54,855 nucleotides of DNA from positions 1-54,855 of the forward strand of contig JAZRQE010000017.1 of NCBI GenBank assembly GCA_045649545.1. The letters run 5' to 3'. Positions 33,608 through 40,726 of the stretch are shown here, in pieces. Both the position numbers and the translations under genes were made by a program. Positions within the stretch are counted from its first letter, which is position 1. Each line of letters begins with the position of its first letter. Source of the stretch: UMGS172 sp045649545. GTDB lineage: Bacteria; Bacillota; Clostridia; Oscillospirales; Acutalibacteraceae. Below the pieces are notes generated by a model that saw only the letters and a list, made by a program, of their open reading frames with translations, was not told the DNA's origin and did not search any database.

Positions 33608-34680
33608 TGTTCCTCTTGTGCCTTTAAAAGTTCTGTACGGTAATGGGTTATGAGTGCATCAATAACATCATCCAAGTCACCGTTCATAATTTGGTCTAAT
33701 TTATAAAGCGTAAGACCTATTCTATGGTCAGTTAAGCGTCCTTGCGGGAAATTATAGGTTCTGATACGCTCGGAACGGTCACCCGTACCCACCTGTGAAC
33801 GACGGTCGCTTGCAATTGCTTCATTCTGCTCTTCGACCATACGCTCATAAAGGCGTGAACGCAAAACCTTCATAGCCTTATCCTTGTTTTTATACTGGCT
33901 ACGTTCGTCCTGACACTCAACCACCAAACCCGTCGGCAAATGGGTAATACGGATAGCTGACTCGGTCTTGTTAACGTGCTGACCGCCCGCACCGCCTGCA
34001 CGATAGGTATCAATCTGCAAATCGGCAGGGTTAATTTCGAGTTCTACTTCTTCTGCTTCGGGCAAAACAGCAACCGTTACGGTCGAGGTGTGAATTCTGC
34101 CTTGAGTTTCGGTTTCAGGTACACGCTGAACGCGGTGAACACCGCTTTCATACTTCATTCTTGAGTATGCACCCGCACCCTCAATCATAAAGCTGACTTC
34201 CTTATATCCGCCGATTTCGGTTTCGTTTAAATTTACAATATCAACGTGCCAACGGTGAGATTCCGCGTACATTGTATACATTCTTGTTAATGCGGCAGCA
34301 AACAAAGCGGCTTCCTCGCCACCTGCACCGCCTCTTATTTCAACAATAACGTTTCGCTCGTCATTAGGGTCTTTCGGCAAAAGCAAAATTTTAAGTTCAT
34401 CGGTTAAGGCTTCTATTTTTTCCTTTGACTCTTTTAATTCCTCTTCTGCTAATTCCTTTAATTCGCGGTCCAATTCACCCGACTCTAACATTTCCAAGGC
34501 ACCTTGGCATAATTTCTGTGCCTTTTTATACTCGCGATATGTGGTAACCAACGGCTCCAACGAACGATGCTCTTTCATCAACTCGGTCAAAAGAGCGGTG
34601 TCGGAAATAACCGACGGGTCGGTCATTTTAAGACCGATTTCTTCAAAATGCACATCTACTGCATCTAATTTTTCAAACAT
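33604..34680 (-). CDS. prfA: Peptide chain release factor 1
   Basis: 358 residues, full length. It recognises UAA and UAG. The GGQ motif is in GAGGQHVNKTES, and the codon-recognition tripeptide is PET in RVPETETQGR, the RF1-type PxT rather than the SPF of RF2. Its ATG overlaps the DUF951 stop by one base (TAATG). The methyltransferase prmC, which often follows prfA, is not here. Confidence 0.97.
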   Translation of the reverse strand: MFEKLDAVDVHFEEIGLKMTDPSVISDTALLTELMKEHRSLEPLVTTYREYKKAQKLCQGALEMLESGELDRELKELAEEELKESKEKIEALTDELKILLLPKDPNDERNVIVEIRGGAGGEEAALFAAALTRMYTMYAESHRWHVDIVNLNETEIGGYKEVSFMIEGAGAYSRMKYESGVHRVQRVPETETQGRIHTSTVTVAVLPEAEEVELEINPADLQIDTYRAGGAGGQHVNKTESAIRITHLPTGLVVECQDERSQYKNKDKAMKVLRSRLYERMVEEQNEAIASDRRSQVGTGDRSERIRTYNFPQGRLTDHRIGLTLYKLDQIMNGDLDDVIDALITHYRTELLKAQEEQ

Positions 34681-34865
34681 TACTTTTGTTCCTTTGCAAT
34701 CTGCTTTATATTCTTTTCAGCCTTAACACGCGGCAACATAACCTCGTGCTGACAGTTTTCGCATTTAAGTTTAAAGTCCATCCCTGAACGCAGCACCAAA
34801 AAGGTATTGCAACCGCACGGATGCGGTTTTTTCATTATAAGTGTATCCCCGACTTTAACATCCAT
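34680..34865 (-). CDS. DUF951 family protein
   Basis: 61 residues. Small basic protein with the family pattern MKKPHPCGCNTF ... GMDFKLKCENCQHEVMLPR, containing four Cys residues that may bind zinc. The ATG at 34865 follows AAGGGAG; a longer frame upstream has no site. It heads the prfA-sua5-coaE-transglycosylase-M18 operon and overlaps prfA by one base. Function unknown; a role with the ribosome or nucleic acid is only suggested by charge and neighbours. Confidence 0.88.
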   Translation of the reverse strand: MDVKVGDTLIMKKPHPCGCNTFLVLRSGMDFKLKCENCQHEVMLPRVKAEKNIKQIAKEQK

Positions 34866-34898
34866 ACTTCGGCACTCCCTTAAAATATATTTAAACAA

Positions 34899-34934
34899 AA
34901 ACGGATACGGCGACCTTAACCACCATATCCGTTT
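34899..34934 (-). terminator. Terminator after jag
   Basis: AAACGGATA/TATCCGTTT closes around an 18-base loop and is followed by TTTGTTT on the minus strand. It separates the rpmH cluster from the DUF951 operon. Confidence 0.7.
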
Positions 34935-34958
34935 AAGGCTAAAGTACGCCTTTTTATT

Positions 34959-35933
34959 TTATTTAAGTTTGCCGTAAAGCTTTGTACCATCGGTTTCTTT
35001 AGGCTTTGCCGGTGCCGTTACTTCTGAAGCCGGCTTTGATGCACGGTCTTGACGGTGACCACCGTTTCTGCGGTCACGGTTGCCTCTGCGTTCGTCAGGC
35101 AAACGAACCTGCTTGCCCTCAGGGACGATAACAACACGACGGTTTGCACCGTCACCAATAGAGGTAGAGGTTACACCCTCAATATTCTGAACGGCAGTAT
35201 GGATAATACGGCGTTCATAAGGATTCATAGGCTCTAAAGAACGGCTGCGACCGGTACGTAAAACCTGACCGGCAGTACGCTTTGCTAAGCCTTCCAAAGT
35301 GTTTTCTCTTCTTTCGCGGTAGTTACCAATATCAATAACAACACGGTAATATCCACCGCCATTTTCATTAGCAACCAACGATGCCAAATACTGTAAAGCA
35401 TCCAAGGTTTCGCCACGGCGACCGATAATCATACCGAGTGCATCACTGCCTTCGAGCACGATTTTAGAACCGCCCTCAACATCACAAATTGTTGCAGTTA
35501 CATTCTCGCAACCTAATTTTACCAAAACATCAGAAAGGTACTTATAGGCTCTGCCTGCCTGGGAAGCGGGGTCAACCTCCGATGCGGGAACACCCTTAAC
35601 TTCTACCTTAGGTTCTTCTGCCTTAACCTGCTTCGGTTCTTCCTTTTTAGCTGCCGGTTTGCTTGCGTTTTTAACATTATCACGGCGGTCATTTTTCTTA
35701 AAATTTTTATCCTGTTTCGGTGCCTTTTCCTTTTTAGGTGCCGGGTCAGGTCCTTCAACATAGGCTCTAACTTTAGCTTCACTTCCGCCGAAAATACCCA
35801 AAACCTTTTTCTTAAAATCTGAAATTATTTCAAATTGTACCTCATCATCTAAACCTACTGAAAGCTGGTCTCTTGCATTCTCTTGAGCCTCGCTTACAGT
35901 ACGGCCGGTACCAATAGCCTCTTTAATAATCAC
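34959..35933 (-). CDS. khpB: RNA-binding protein KhpB/Jag (EloR)
   Basis: 324 residues. The Jag N-terminal domain covers about 1-60 (GTGRTVSEAQENA ... KKVLGIFGG). A long Lys/Glu/Pro/Asp-rich linker (about 62-120) follows. The KH-II domain includes IIGRRGETLDALQYLASLV, and the R3H domain ENTLEGLAKRTAGQVLRTGRS ... NRRVVIVPEG. A basic, Arg/Gly-rich tail ends the protein. The start is GTG at 35933, after AGGAGAAATATAA. It follows yidC by 16 bases. In other Gram-positives it controls cell elongation and sporulation-related RNA; that role here is inference. Confidence 0.92.
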   Translation of the reverse strand: MIIKEAIGTGRTVSEAQENARDQLSVGLDDEVQFEIISDFKKKVLGIFGGSEAKVRAYVEGPDPAPKKEKAPKQDKNFKKNDRRDNVKNASKPAAKKEEPKQVKAEEPKVEVKGVPASEVDPASQAGRAYKYLSDVLVKLGCENVTATICDVEGGSKIVLEGSDALGMIIGRRGETLDALQYLASLVANENGGGYYRVVIDIGNYRERRENTLEGLAKRTAGQVLRTGRSRSLEPMNPYERRIIHTAVQNIEGVTSTSIGDGANRRVVIVPEGKQVRLPDERRGNRDRRNGGHRQDRASKPASEVTAPAKPKETDGTKLYGKLK

Positions 35934-35949
35934 TTATATTTCTCCTATT

Positions 35950-37119
35950 TCATTCAGCCGATTTATTTTCAACTTCGGCAATCTTCAAATTTTCCTTTTT
36001 AGCTCTCAAAACAATATTTTGAGCCTGTTCTCTTGCGTTGACAACAGCCGGTCCGTAAAAAATTTGGGTCAAAATCTGAATTCCACCTGAAACAAGGCTG
36101 GAACATGCCCAATAGAAACCAACTGCACACGGGAAACCAAATGCAATAAACAATGACACGAGTGGCATCATAAGCATCATTCCCATCATATTGGGTGCTT
36201 CAGGGTTAGCCTTTTTCTGCAGTTTAGAAGTTACAACACCGGTAAGCAATGCAGCAGCAAACGAAGCCAACGGGATAAGCCAGTTCCATTGGAAACCTTC
36301 GATAATGTTCCAAGAGAAGTTAGGAGTATCGCGAAGGTCAATACCAAACAGGTCAAAATCGAATCTGTTTAAGTCCTCAAGACTGCCGTTATTAAGGGTA
36401 AACACCTCAGCAACAATCGGCTCATACTTGGCATTGTCTTTACTTAAATAAGCGGCAACTTCCACCTCACGTGTCACAAGACTTTTTGCAATCTTATCTC
36501 TTGCTGTTTTTTCGACCGATTTATCTTTAACTTGGCTTTTGTCCATTTTGTTTACATCGTTTAAAATGACAAGTTTAGCGTAATGAGCAACATCCTGGTC
36601 GCTGTACTTTTCAGCTAAAGCAATAACAGCCGGGTCGTTAACCTTTTCTTCAAGACCTAATGCTGTCCACTGAGCAGAAGTTAATGCGGTATCTTCCTTT
36701 TCTCCGTCAACAACGCGTACGTAAGCTGTCCATTCCTTTGCGGCATTTATAGCGGTTTTATCTATATTTGCAACATAGGTAAACGGACTCATAATAGCAT
36801 AATAAACGCCCATCATTAAGATAAGACGTACTATCATGGGCATGCAACCGCCGCCCATGGAAATGCCTTCTTTATTGTAAAGCTCCTGCATAGCCATGCT
36901 GTATTTCTGACGGTCATCACCGTACTTCTTCTTCAACGCATCCAGCTTGTGCTTTACTTTTGCCTGCTTGGCAGTAGATTTTTGCGACTTTAAAGTAAGC
37001 GGCAACATAACAATGTTAACCAAAATGGTGAAAATAAGCACCGAACCCGCAAAATTATATCCAAACAGTTTACTCAACTGGGCTAAAATCCAGCCCATAG
37101 GCTCGCTTATAAAATTCAT
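35950..37119 (-). CDS. yidC: Membrane insertase YidC/SpoIIIJ, large variant
   Basis: 389 residues, against about 260-290 for Bacillus SpoIIIJ. It has a YidC/Oxa1 core: a first core helix (about 24-40), a Lys-rich cytoplasmic loop, CMPMIVRLILMMGVYYAI as a second helix, and three C-terminal helices (NWLIPLASFAAALLTG, the MMGMMLMMPLVSLFIAFGFP segment, and YWACSSLVSGGIQIL). Between the second and third core helices there is an extracytoplasmic loop of about 150 residues not present in the short Gram-positive form. There is no lipobox. The groove Arg of E. coli/Bacillus appears to be Asn35 here, with an Arg at residue 98 in the next helix instead. It sits between yidD and jag. Confidence 0.94.
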   Translation of the reverse strand: MNFISEPMGWILAQLSKLFGYNFAGSVLIFTILVNIVMLPLTLKSQKSTAKQAKVKHKLDALKKKYGDDRQKYSMAMQELYNKEGISMGGGCMPMIVRLILMMGVYYAIMSPFTYVANIDKTAINAAKEWTAYVRVVDGEKEDTALTSAQWTALGLEEKVNDPAVIALAEKYSDQDVAHYAKLVILNDVNKMDKSQVKDKSVEKTARDKIAKSLVTREVEVAAYLSKDNAKYEPIVAEVFTLNNGSLEDLNRFDFDLFGIDLRDTPNFSWNIIEGFQWNWLIPLASFAAALLTGVVTSKLQKKANPEAPNMMGMMLMMPLVSLFIAFGFPCAVGFYWACSSLVSGGIQILTQIFYGPAVVNAREQAQNIVLRAKKENLKIAEVENKSAE

Positions 37120-37128
37120 AGCAAATCC

Positions 37129-37413
37129 TTACTTCCGACCATTAATCTTGTCGGACAAATAATTAGTATCCTTTGTTGTTTTAAACCCTGCCTTTCTTCT
37201 TTTCAAAGGCACGGGGTCATACCCGCCTTTACACGCGGGATTGCACCTTAAAACACGCCACATAGTAAGACCAAGTCCTACTATTGCTCCCCGTTTAGAA
37301 AACGCTTCTATAGCATAATTTGAACAGGTCGGCTCAAAACGGCAACACGGTGCTTTTCTTGGCGAAATAAACTTTTGGTAAAACTTTACCAATTTAATAA
37401 AAATGTACTTCAT
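37129..37413 (-). CDS. yidD: Membrane protein insertion efficiency factor YidD
   Basis: 94 residues with the full YidD pattern: FYQKFISPRKAPCCRFEPTCSNYAIEAF, then RVLRCNPACKGGYDPVP. Cys-rich amphipathic protein that helps YidC. It lies 8 bases after rnpA and 9 bases before yidC. The ribosome binding site is weak, so translation may be coupled to rnpA. Confidence 0.95.
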   Translation of the reverse strand: MKYIFIKLVKFYQKFISPRKAPCCRFEPTCSNYAIEAFSKRGAIVGLGLTMWRVLRCNPACKGGYDPVPLKRRKAGFKTTKDTNYLSDKINGRK

Positions 37414-37421
37414 TTTTTTAT

Positions 37422-37766
37422 TTACGGAATAATTCCGCCGTCTTTAAAATGTTTCATCATAACCGCCGCCACATCATAGCTCTTGGCAAAAGCGGTTTTA
37501 CTTCGGGCAACAAACACAATATCGACGCCACCGCAGTCAATCTGTGCCCCGATTTCTCTCATACCGGCTTCGATTACACGCCTCGCACGATTACGCGCTA
37601 CAGCACCGCCCACCTTTTTACCGGCGGTTACGCCGTAACGCACAACATTGCGTTTTGTACGCATAATATATGTGACCAGCAAGGGATGAACAAAACTCTT
37701 TCCCCTGCCGTAAAGACGTCTGAAGTCTTTATTCAGATTAAGCTTTACAGAATCCATGGTCACCAT
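37422..37766 (-). CDS. rnpA: Ribonuclease P protein component
   Basis: 114 residues. The RNR motif region GAVARNRARRVIEAG is present, preceded by RYGVTAGKKVGGA. It binds the RNase P RNA for tRNA 5' processing. Two in-frame starts, ATG at 37766 and ATG at 37757, are possible; the first is kept, as AAGG lies about eight bases before it. It follows rpmH as usual, but a strong 13-bp hairpin separates them. Confidence 0.95.
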   Translation of the reverse strand: MVTMDSVKLNLNKDFRRLYGRGKSFVHPLLVTYIMRTKRNVVRYGVTAGKKVGGAVARNRARRVIEAGMREIGAQIDCGGVDIVFVARSKTAFAKSYDVAAVMMKHFKDGGIIP

Positions 37767-37793
37767 CCGTCTTACCTTTTCTTACACTTTCAC

Positions 37794-37822
37794 AAAGAAA
37801 GGTCACAAAGTGACCTTTCTTT
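37794..37822 (-). terminator. 13-bp hairpin between rpmH and rnpA
   Basis: Perfect stem AAAGAAAGGTCAC/GTGACCTTTCTTT with an AAA/TTT loop; the rpmH stop codon falls in its arm. On the minus strand it ends in TTTCTTTG, so it may be a partial terminator or a processing site that makes rpmH mRNA more abundant than rnpA. Confidence 0.6.
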
Positions 37823-37955
37823 AAGCACAAATGCTCTGTCTGCCCTTTGCTCTACGACGTGCAAGTACCTTGCGGCCGTTAGCGGTCGACATTCTCTTAC
37901 GGAATCCGTGCTCCTTCATACGGTGGAGCTTCTTCGGCTGATAAGTTCTTTTCAT
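37821..37955 (-). CDS. rpmH: 50S ribosomal protein L34
   Basis: 44 residues (MKRTYQPKKLHRMKEHGFRK at the start; ends GRQSICA). It is a highly basic, Arg/Lys-rich protein of standard L34 length. AAAGGAGGTTTGAACA precedes the ATG at 37955. It is the first gene of rpmH-rnpA-yidD-yidC-jag, with its own promoter. The Cys near the C-terminus (SICA) is unusual beside the usual SA ending. Confidence 0.97.
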   Translation of the reverse strand: MKRTYQPKKLHRMKEHGFRKRMSTANGRKVLARRRAKGRQSICA

Positions 37956-37994
37956 TGTTCAAACCTCCTTTATCGAGTACATAGCAAAGTTATT

Positions 37995-38029
37995 CTGTAA
38001 CCAAGATACAGATACAGACACAGTTACAG
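37995..38029 (-). promoter_or_regulatory. Repeat/hairpin in the rpmH leader
   Basis: CTGTAAC and GTTACAG bracket a loop of short repeats (TCTGTATC-like). It lies in the rpmH leader between promoter and ribosome binding site and may be a structured leader for control of L34. Confidence 0.4.
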
Positions 38030-38049
38030 ACATAACCTATCAATTTAGA

Positions 38050-38079
38050 ATTATACCTCAAATTACCCTTAAATGTCAA
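38050..38079 (-). promoter_or_regulatory. Sigma-A promoter of rpmH
   Basis: On the minus strand TTGACA (38079-38074) and TATAAT (38055-38050) are 18 bp apart. Confidence 0.75.
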
Positions 38080-38132
38080 CAAATTTTTTTAAGATTTCAA
38101 ATTATTCCTACATCTTAAATAAAATCTTAAAA

Positions 38133-38489
38133 TTAAGAATGTTTTACAAATTTAACCGCAAACTCAATGGCATCAAGTAAACGCTCGCGGTCCTCAATAC
38201 TCAACGGTGCACCATTTAACGTTATACCTTTATCAGTTCTTATTCGCTCGCTGATTTCACGAATGATATCTGTGGCATCTTTCGGCAACTCGCTGACACC
38301 TAATAAACTATCCGATGAAACCGAAAACACCTCACAAAGTTTTACAATTTTATTTCCGTCAGGGTTTCTTCTACCCTGCTCATACATTCCAATTGTGCTG
38401 GGAGAAACACCTAAAAGCTCCGCCAACTCTTTTTGACTCATTTTCTTTTCAACTCTTAAAGCCTTAATTCTTTGACCCGTTCCGTTCAT
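38133..38489 (-). CDS. XRE-family repressor
   Basis: 118 residues. The N-terminal lambda-repressor-type HTH reads RIKALRVEKKMSQKELAELL then GVSPSTIGMYEQGRRNPDG. The C-terminal half (about 70-118) is an alpha-helical region with no recognised sensor. The ATG at 38489 follows GAGGTGATATAT; a longer frame in the control region has none. It is divergent from a two-gene operon ending in a sigma-4 protein, and four ACAC-N5-GTGT palindromes lie between. Both promoters overlap one, so it is probably a repressor of itself and of the operon. Confidence 0.88.
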   Translation of the reverse strand: MNGTGQRIKALRVEKKMSQKELAELLGVSPSTIGMYEQGRRNPDGNKIVKLCEVFSVSSDSLLGVSELPKDATDIIREISERIRTDKGITLNGAPLSIEDRERLLDAIEFAVKFVKHS

Positions 38490-38517
38490 ATATATCACCT
38501 CATGAGTATTTAAGTTG

Positions 38518-38546
38518 ATGATAACACAAATTGTGTGATTTTTCAA
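38518..38546 (-). promoter_or_regulatory. Promoter of the XRE gene
   Basis: On the minus strand TTGAAA (38546-38541) and TATCAT (38523-38518) are 17 bp apart. Operator 1 fills the spacer and ends at the -10. Confidence 0.7.
38524..38536. promoter_or_regulatory. Operator 1 (ACACAAATTGTGT)
   Basis: 13-bp palindrome of the ACAC-N5-GTGT type in the spacer of the XRE promoter. Confidence 0.7.
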
Positions 38547-38566
38547 TAGCACTTGCCAATCTTTTA

Positions 38567-38579
38567 ACACTAATCGTGT
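38567..38579. promoter_or_regulatory. Operator 2 (ACACTAATCGTGT)
   Basis: Same type, centre 43 bp from operator 1, upstream of the XRE promoter. Confidence 0.65.
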
Positions 38580-38640
38580 AAATTCTCTTGTATTTTTAAT
38601 ATAACAATTGCGAAAACGTTGGTGCAACAATTAGTATTTT

Positions 38641-38653
38641 ACACGAATTGTGT
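38641..38653. promoter_or_regulatory. Operator 3 (ACACGAATTGTGT)
   Basis: Same type, centre 42 bp from operator 4, upstream of the operon promoter. Confidence 0.65.
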
Positions 38654-38672
38654 AGTTTACGACAAAATACTC

Positions 38673-38701
38673 TTGATTTTCTACACAATTCGTGTTAACA
38701 T
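38673..38701 (+). promoter_or_regulatory. Promoter of the small-protein/sigma-4 operon
   Basis: TTGATT (38673-38678) and TAACAT (38696-38701) are 17 bp apart, with operator 4 filling the spacer up to the -10, the mirror of the XRE promoter. Confidence 0.65.
38683..38695. promoter_or_regulatory. Operator 4 (ACACAATTCGTGT)
   Basis: Same type, in the spacer of the operon promoter. Confidence 0.7.
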
Positions 38702-38776
38702 TCTAACATCAATTTAATTTGGTAAAATTTGACAAAGGCTTTTTGCTATCAGCAACCCATTCTGCAGGAGGTAAAA

Positions 38777-39007
38777 ATGGAACTTTATGAACTCGGAAAA
38801 CAATATTTATCTGTTTCCCAAGCACTAACTTCGAGAATTCATCAACTGAATGCCGAGGTAAAAAAGCTTCAAGGGAACGATTTAATAGTTATGAAGCGAA
38901 GAATCCTTTCGCTTTACATTGATGCTGCTGAATGTCGCAGATGTTCAGAGCGACTTATGAATTACAAAGGAGAGACTAACTATGAACAGAACAACATTCA
39001 GCCTTGA
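38777..39007 (+). CDS. Small protein of unknown function, first gene of XRE-controlled operon
   Basis: 76 residues, no signal peptide or membrane helix. Mostly alpha-helical with a coiled-coil-like middle (LTSRIHQLNAEVKKLQGNDL) and two Cys in AECRRCSERL. CAGGAGGTAAAA precedes the ATG, a strong site. It overlaps the sigma-4 gene by 26 bases, so the products are probably made together and may interact. I do not recognise the family. Confidence 0.75.
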   Translation: MELYELGKQYLSVSQALTSRIHQLNAEVKKLQGNDLIVMKRRILSLYIDAAECRRCSERLMNYKGETNYEQNNIQP

Positions 39008-39296
39008 AATATTCGGCGACCGCCTTCCAATCACCGATATTTTTGAACACGGTACAAACAACCGGCAATTGGAAATTATGAAACACGAATTAAAAAAAGC
39101 GATAAATTCCGAACTTACCGACAGGCAACGCCTGATGGTTACTGAATTTTATTTTGACGGTCTTTCGGTCACAGCGATAGCAAAAAAACACAATATTTCG
39201 AAATCAACAGTGTCACGGCATTTAAGTCGAGCCCGTGAGCGACTTAAAGGTGCTTTAAAATACGGATTTTACCCGCTGTGGAATAATCACCAATAG
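38982..39296 (+). CDS. Sigma-70 region 4-like DNA-binding protein
   Basis: 104 residues. The C-terminal half is a sigma-4 helix-turn-helix (LTDRQRLMVTEFYFDGLSVT then AIAKKHNISKSTVSRHLSRA and RERLKGALKYGF). The N-terminal half has no sigma-2 region, so it is not a full sigma factor; it may be a partial sigma, a co-activator, or a stand-alone regulator. AAAGGAGAGACTAACT precedes the ATG. It is the second gene of the operon under the XRE repressor. Confidence 0.85.
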   Translation: MNRTTFSLEIFGDRLPITDIFEHGTNNRQLEIMKHELKKAINSELTDRQRLMVTEFYFDGLSVTAIAKKHNISKSTVSRHLSRARERLKGALKYGFYPLWNNHQ

Positions 39297-39334
39297 TTAA
39301 GGTAATAAGACGATTTTCACCTAAACTAAAAAAA

Positions 39335-39356
39335 GCCCGTCGGGAAACCGACGGGC
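39335..39356 (-). terminator. Terminator (GC-rich stem)
   Basis: The 9-bp stem GCCCGTCGG/CCGACGGGC is followed on the minus strand by TTTTTTT; it ends the beta-propeller gene and may also stop the sigma-4 operon. Confidence 0.75.
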
Positions 39357-39377
39357 ATAAAAATCTATATATTAATC

Positions 39378-40055
39378 TCACAAAAGGTAAAGTCCGGAGT
39401 TTAAAACAACCAGTTCTTTTTTACCAATACGCATATACTTATGAACAGGCTCTTGGAACGAGGCACGCTCACGCACGGTATACGTCTTCATATTAACCTC
39501 TAATATATTATTTGCTTTAGAGTTGCAAACCGTAAGCAAGCCTTCATCTTCGTTTATCCATAAGCCTTCAGGACCGGCAAAGGACGAGTCATTTGAGCCG
39601 CCGATACGCAATTCCTCACGCATTGTTCGTAAATTAAAGCGAATTAATGCATTACGCTCAGGGAATGAAGCCCACAAAGTATGACCGCAATGTGCAATCG
39701 ACGCCGGACCGCAATCCTTATATTTAATGGTTCCCTGCCATTCAAGGTCACCATTTAAATCTAAAATTTTGGCGTTTCCGTTTCTATTAACTATAAACAC
39801 ACTGCCGTTATCCAGTTTAGCGGTACTGCAGGTAATGGCCTCACTCGGCAACATACCGTCAGTCGGGTCAACCTCACCGAACTTAAAATAGTTATAATCC
39901 GCACGGGTTCTTTGAGTGACAGTTCCGCTGTCAAGTTTAACCGATTTATAGGATACAACTATCTTTTCCTGCACTTCAGTGCGACGGTAGACAACAATAA
40001 ACCCGCCGACACACTCTAAAATATCATATATTTCATCCGCAAACAGTCTTTTCAC
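39378..40055 (-). CDS. Beta-propeller-like protein of unknown function
   Basis: 225 residues, no signal peptide. Repeating short beta-strand blades (GSVFIVNRNGNAKILDLNGD, TLWASFPERNALIRFNLRTM, LLTVCNSKANNILEVNMKTY) suggest an NHL/WD-like propeller. At this length it would make only about four or five blades. The start is GTG at 40055 after AAGGGAAGTAAAAAC. It is single, with its own promoter and terminator. I do not recognise a specific family; the fold is inference. Confidence 0.6.
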   Translation of the reverse strand: MKRLFADEIYDILECVGGFIVVYRRTEVQEKIVVSYKSVKLDSGTVTQRTRADYNYFKFGEVDPTDGMLPSEAITCSTAKLDNGSVFIVNRNGNAKILDLNGDLEWQGTIKYKDCGPASIAHCGHTLWASFPERNALIRFNLRTMREELRIGGSNDSSFAGPEGLWINEDEGLLTVCNSKANNILEVNMKTYTVRERASFQEPVHKYMRIGKKELVVLNSGLYLL

Positions 40056-40100
40056 GTTTTTACTTCCCTTTTCTTAACATTCATCTTATTTCCATACTTA

Positions 40101-40129
40101 ATTCTAACCCAAATCAAGTATGATTGCAA
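40101..40129 (-). promoter_or_regulatory. Promoter of the beta-propeller gene
   Basis: On the minus strand TTGCAA (40129-40124) and TAGAAT (40106-40101) are 17 bp apart. Confidence 0.55.
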
Positions 40130-40327
40130 CGCTGATTTTCGATTTTTTGTAAAATTTTTTACACAAACCGACAAAAAAGCTGGCACGAATAATCTTGTCT
40201 GTATTTTTGTGTCCCAAAAACAATTATTTCATAAAATATATTAAGCTATAAAACAATTATGACTAAACAACCTAAATAAAGGTAAAAATATTATCGAACA
40301 ATCTTAATCCCAGGAGTGTGAAACCAA

Positions 40328-40678
40328 GTGACGGTTAAAAGAGGAGATATTTATTACGCCGATTTAAGTCCGGTAATAGGCTCTGAACAGGGCGGAATCC
40401 GACCCGTACTTATAGTTCAAAACGATGTAGGAAACAAGTTCAGTCCAACGGTTATTGCCGCTGCAATCACCAGCCAACGCGACAAAACCAACCTGCCGAC
40501 ACATATCAAGGTAGATGCCGACGGTTGCGGTCTTTCCAAAGACTCAATAGTTCTTTTAGAGCAGATACGCACCATAGACAAGCAACGCCTGAAAGAAAAA
40601 ATGGGCAGTTTGGATATAAGTTCAATGAACGCCATTGACAAAGCGTTATCGGTCAGTTTCGGTTTGGGCGGATTTTAA
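40328..40678 (+). CDS. ndoA: MazF/PemK-family toxin (NdoA type), no adjacent antitoxin
   Basis: 116 residues. The MazF/PemK fold is visible: VKRGDIYYADLSPVIGSEQGG with the catalytic-loop Arg in GIRPVLIVQND, then TVIAAAITSQ and DSIVLLEQIRTIDKQRL. It is an mRNA-cleaving RNase (EndoA family). The start is GTG at 40328 after AGGAGTGTGAAACCAA. In Bacillus ndoAI lies just upstream; here the 270 bases upstream carry no antitoxin frame that I can find. The antitoxin may be elsewhere, or the protein may have a house role. Confidence 0.92.
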   Translation: MTVKRGDIYYADLSPVIGSEQGGIRPVLIVQNDVGNKFSPTVIAAAITSQRDKTNLPTHIKVDADGCGLSKDSIVLLEQIRTIDKQRLKEKMGSLDISSMNAIDKALSVSFGLGGF

Positions 40679-40687
40679 TATTTCACA

Positions 40688-40715
40688 TATAAGGCGACCT
40701 TGCGGTCGCCTTATA
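40688..40715. terminator. Bidirectional terminator after ndoA
   Basis: An 11-bp stem ATAAGGCGACC/GGTCGCCTTAT with loop TTGC, flanked by A/T. It sits between the converging ndoA and SDR genes. Confidence 0.8.
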
Positions 40716-40726
40716 TTATTCTATAA

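Noticed and set aside
37956..38132. Replication origin next to rpmH
   Set aside because: No DnaA-box cluster (TTATCCACA type) and no dnaA/dnaN in the window; the region is a promoter and leader.
38133..39296. Prophage immunity region
   Set aside because: XRE plus a small protein can be phage-like, but no integrase, structural or lysis gene lies near and housekeeping genes flank it.
40056..40327. Antitoxin gene for ndoA
   Set aside because: No open frame with a ribosome binding site was found in this interval.
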